This document shows, piece after piece, positions 5,079-6,927 of a stretch of 6,927 bases of DNA (positions within the stretch are counted from its first letter, which is position 1; each line of letters begins with the position of its first letter). The notes beneath the pieces were generated by a model. It was not told where the DNA came from and searched no databases. It worked only from the letters and a program-made list of their open reading frames with translations. Origin of the DNA: Quadrisphaera sp. (GTDB lineage: Bacteria; Actinomycetota; Actinomycetes; Actinomycetales; Quadrisphaeraceae). Where the stretch lies: positions 1-6,927 of the forward strand of contig JARIBR010000327.1 of NCBI GenBank assembly GCA_029258695.1, in the 5' to 3' direction. The position numbers and the translations under genes were made by a program.

Positions 5079-6224
5079 ATGAGCAGCACGCCGTCCTTCC
5101 GGACCGTGCTCCGGGGCTACGAACCCTCCCAGGTCGACCAGCGCACCGCGGAGCTCATCGCCGAGATCCGCGGCCGCCGCGACGAGGTGGCACGGTTGCG
5201 GCAGGAGGTGGAGCGGCTGGGCACCGAGCTCGCCGACCGTCCGGTGCCCGACGCCGGACCTGCCGCACCGCCGGAGCCACCGCCCCCCTCGGCCTTCCAC
5301 GAGCTGGGCGCGCGGGTCGGGCAGATCCTCACCCTGGCGGACGAGGAGGCCGACGAGCTGGTCACCCGCGCCCGGCACGACGTCTCGGCACTGCGCGCCG
5401 ACGCCGAGGCCCACGCCCGGGGGCAGCGCGCCGAGGCGGACCGCTACGACGCCGCGGTCCGTGGCGACGCCCGCGTCGAGGCCGACCGGATCGTGGTGGC
5501 CGCCCGCACCGAGGCCGACGCCCGCGTCGAGGCGGCCCGCGCGGAGGCGACGGCGCTCCGGGAGGAGGCCGAGGCGCTGTGGGAGGACCACCGGGCCCGG
5601 GCGGCCGCCGCGGCGGCGGACTTCGAGGTGACCCTGGCGCACCGCCGGGAGGCGGCGCAGGAGGACTTCCACGCCCGCGCCGCAGCGGCCGAGCAGCACC
5701 TGGAGTCCGTGGAGCGGGCCGCCGACCACGCCCGCGCCCGGTCCGAGCGCGAGCTGCTCGACAGCCGCGAGCACGTCCGACGGCTGCTCGCGGACGCCGA
5801 GGCCGACGCCGACCGGCTCGTCGGCGAGGCCCGCGAGCGCGCCGAGAGGGTGCGCTCGGACTCCGACCGCGAGCTCGCCGCCGCCTCGCAGCGGCGAGCC
5901 AGCATCAACGCCCAGATCGCGAGCGTGCGGGCGATGCTCGCGAGCATGTCGGGCTCGGTCCCGATCGTCGGCTTCGAGACCGCGGACGACGACGAGCGGG
6001 CCGCGGCCATCGAGGCCGGTGGCCTGCACGAGGTCGACGGCCGGCTCGTCCTCGGTGATCCGCACGCCGGTGACGAGCCGGAGGGCGGCGCCGGACCGGG
6101 CGCAGACCGCGACGTGGTGGTGGACCTGCGCGGAGCCGGTCACCGCGGCGGGACCGTCATCGATCCCGAGGACGCCCGGGCGCACCCGCGCGGCGCCTCC
6201 ACCGGGGCGGACACCTCACCCTGA
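5079..6224 (+). CDS. DivIVA/FilP-like coiled-coil protein
   Basis: A 381-residue protein. The N terminus, FRTVLRGYEPSQVDQRTAEL (7-26), is the DivIVA-type entry motif (RGY..xQVD), followed by a first coiled coil (about 21-52) and a Pro-rich break (54-70). FHELGARVGQILTLADEEADEL (73-94) is a conserved block of actinobacterial DivIVA/FilP-type proteins. It leads into a long Ala/Glu/Arg coiled coil (about 95-275). A second recognisable block is RRASINAQIASVRAMLASMSG (272-292). The tail (293-381) is acidic, Gly-rich and disordered. In Streptomyces, FilP forms filaments behind the hyphal tip and interacts with Scy and DivIVA. Here a role in polar growth or cell shape is inferred. It follows the other coiled-coil gene on the same strand after 116 bp, so they may be co-transcribed or separately promoted. 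It is probably not DivIVA/Wag31 itself, which sits in the division cluster. Confidence 0.88.
   Translation: MSSTPSFRTVLRGYEPSQVDQRTAELIAEIRGRRDEVARLRQEVERLGTELADRPVPDAGPAAPPEPPPPSAFHELGARVGQILTLADEEADELVTRARHDVSALRADAEAHARGQRAEADRYDAAVRGDARVEADRIVVAARTEADARVEAARAEATALREEAEALWEDHRARAAAAAADFEVTLAHRREAAQEDFHARAAAAEQHLESVERAADHARARSERELLDSREHVRRLLADAEADADRLVGEARERAERVRSDSDRELAAASQRRASINAQIASVRAMLASMSGSVPIVGFETADDDERAAAIEAGGLHEVDGRLVLGDPHAGDEPEGGAGPGADRDVVVDLRGAGHRGGTVIDPEDARAHPRGASTGADTSP
5466..5533 (+). repeat. Intragenic 17-nt direct repeat
   Basis: The same 17 nt (beginning GACGCCCGC) occur at 5466-5482 and 5517-5533, 51 nt apart and in frame. They encode DARVEA at residues 130-135 and 147-152 of the FilP-like protein. 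This reflects the repetitive coiled coil and perhaps local duplication. Confidence 0.5.
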
Positions 6225-6273
6225 GCAAGCACCGCGGGGCGCCGCAGAGGATCACCCACGTCAGCCTCCTCCA

Positions 6274-6287
6274 GTCGCGCACGCGAC
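6274..6287. repeat. Inverted repeat upstream of the GGDEF gene
   Basis: GTCGCG-CA-CGCGAC is a 6-bp perfect inverted repeat lying 17 bp before the likely GTG start of the GGDEF gene. It could be an operator, or a hairpin ending the upstream transcript. No other support is visible. Confidence 0.3.
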
Positions 6288-6304
6288 CTGCCGATGGACG
6301 TCGT

Positions 6305-6927
6305 GTGCCCGACCCCGCGCCCGCCACCTCGCCCGGCCTGAGGCTGTCCGCGCTGCGCGCCAGCCTGACGCGCGTACCGGCGGTCTCGACGCACCGCGCG
6401 ATGACGGTCGTCAAGGGCCTGCTCCTCGCCGGCGGCGGCCTGCTGGTGCTGATCTCCACGCTGTGGCCAGCGGCCTCGCTGGATCGCAACACCCTGCTCG
6501 TCCGGCTGCTGGACCTGCTGTGCATCGCCATCGCGGTGGTCCTGCACCGCTCGTGGGAGCGGGTGCGCCCCCTGCTGCACAACACCATCATCGTCCTGGG
6601 CAGCATCAGCATCGCCCTGGCCGTCGCCAGCTCCGGCGGCGGCGCCACGGCCATGGCGTACGCGATGATGCTGCTGCTCCCGGTGGCCTACGCGTTCTTC
6701 ACCCAGAGCCCCCTCGTGGCCAGCGGGCACCTGGTCCTGACGACCGTCGCCGGCGCCGTCGCCCTGGCGGGCGTGCCCGGCGTCGGGGCCAGCGAGCAGA
6801 CGCTGCTGTGGGGCACCATCACCATGCTCGCGCTCATCCTCGGCTGGCTGGTCCGCGCCGCGGACGAGGTCGAGGTCGACGCGCTCACCGGGCTGGTCAA
6901 CCGCCGCGGCGCCGACCGGGTGCTGAC
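6305..6927 (+). CDS. Membrane diguanylate cyclase (GGDEF protein), N-terminal part, cut by right edge
   Basis: The reading frame is open to the end of the window and gives 207 residues from GTG 6305. After a 30-residue cytoplasmic head come about six hydrophobic segments (roughly 34-54, 64-81, 94-110, 115-133, 137-156, 165-184). Then comes DEVEVDALTGLVNRRGADRVL (187-207). DALTGLxNRR is the standard entry of a GGDEF domain, which makes c-di-GMP from two GTP. The catalytic GGDEF loop lies beyond the window, so activity cannot be judged, and an EAL domain could follow. The six-helix block resembles membrane sensor regions of MASE type, but no particular family can be assigned. The start is uncertain: GTG 6305 has only a weak GGA upstream, and ATG 6401 (MTVVKGLLL) would remove 32 residues without losing the first helix. 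It is 80 bp after the FilP-like gene, on the same strand. Confidence 0.85.
   Translation, partial: MPDPAPATSPGLRLSALRASLTRVPAVSTHRAMTVVKGLLLAGGGLLVLISTLWPAASLDRNTLLVRLLDLLCIAIAVVLHRSWERVRPLLHNTIIVLGSISIALAVASSGGGATAMAYAMMLLLPVAYAFFTQSPLVASGHLVLTTVAGAVALAGVPGVGASEQTLLWGTITMLALILGWLVRAADEVEVDALTGLVNRRGADRVL

Noticed and set aside
6140..6730. Minus-strand frames opposite the GGDEF gene
   Set aside because: The plus strand encodes clear membrane helices and the DALTGLVNRR entry of a GGDEF domain. The minus-strand products are His/Gln/Arg-rich shadows.
1..6927. Mobile elements, tRNA or rRNA genes, attachment sites
   Set aside because: No transposase or integrase motifs, terminal inverted repeats, tRNA-like cloverleaf with CCA region, or rRNA signature was seen, and base composition looks uniform throughout.

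Overview
This is a very GC-rich window in which nearly every third codon position is G or C. The gene content is typical of a filamentous or coccoid actinomycete: a stand-alone groEL under CIRCE control, a DUF3263 protein, a LytR_C-domain protein, an actinobacterial-type Ung, and two adjacent Ala/Glu/Arg-rich coiled-coil proteins. The genus cannot be fixed from sequence alone. A Kineosporiales-like or related actinomycete is only a guess.

Layout. The left third lies on the minus strand. It holds the first 22 codons of groEL (running off the left edge), a 244-bp upstream region with two tandem CIRCE operators and a hairpin-rich leader, then a single-pass membrane protein with an extracytoplasmic LytR_C domain, then a small DUF3263 protein. 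At about 1365-1402 transcription diverges. To the right, on the plus strand, lie ung and an SGNH/GDSL hydrolase joined by an ATGA stop-start overlap, then a 588-residue coiled-coil protein, then a 381-residue DivIVA/FilP-like coiled-coil protein. The window ends in the N-terminal membrane half of a GGDEF (diguanylate cyclase) protein that is cut off by the right edge.

How the parts fit. The groEL region is a heat-shock unit controlled by HrcA. ung and the hydrolase are probably co-transcribed. The two coiled-coil genes resemble the adjacent scy/filP polarity-scaffold pair of Streptomyces and are the most interesting part: a probable apical or polar cytoskeletal module, followed by a membrane c-di-GMP enzyme. 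Three genes (LytR_C, DUF3263, ung) appear to start with GTG placed 6-8 nt after a TANNNT -10 box and without a convincing Shine-Dalgarno sequence. This suggests leaderless transcripts. Two of them are divergent and share a 38-bp promoter region.
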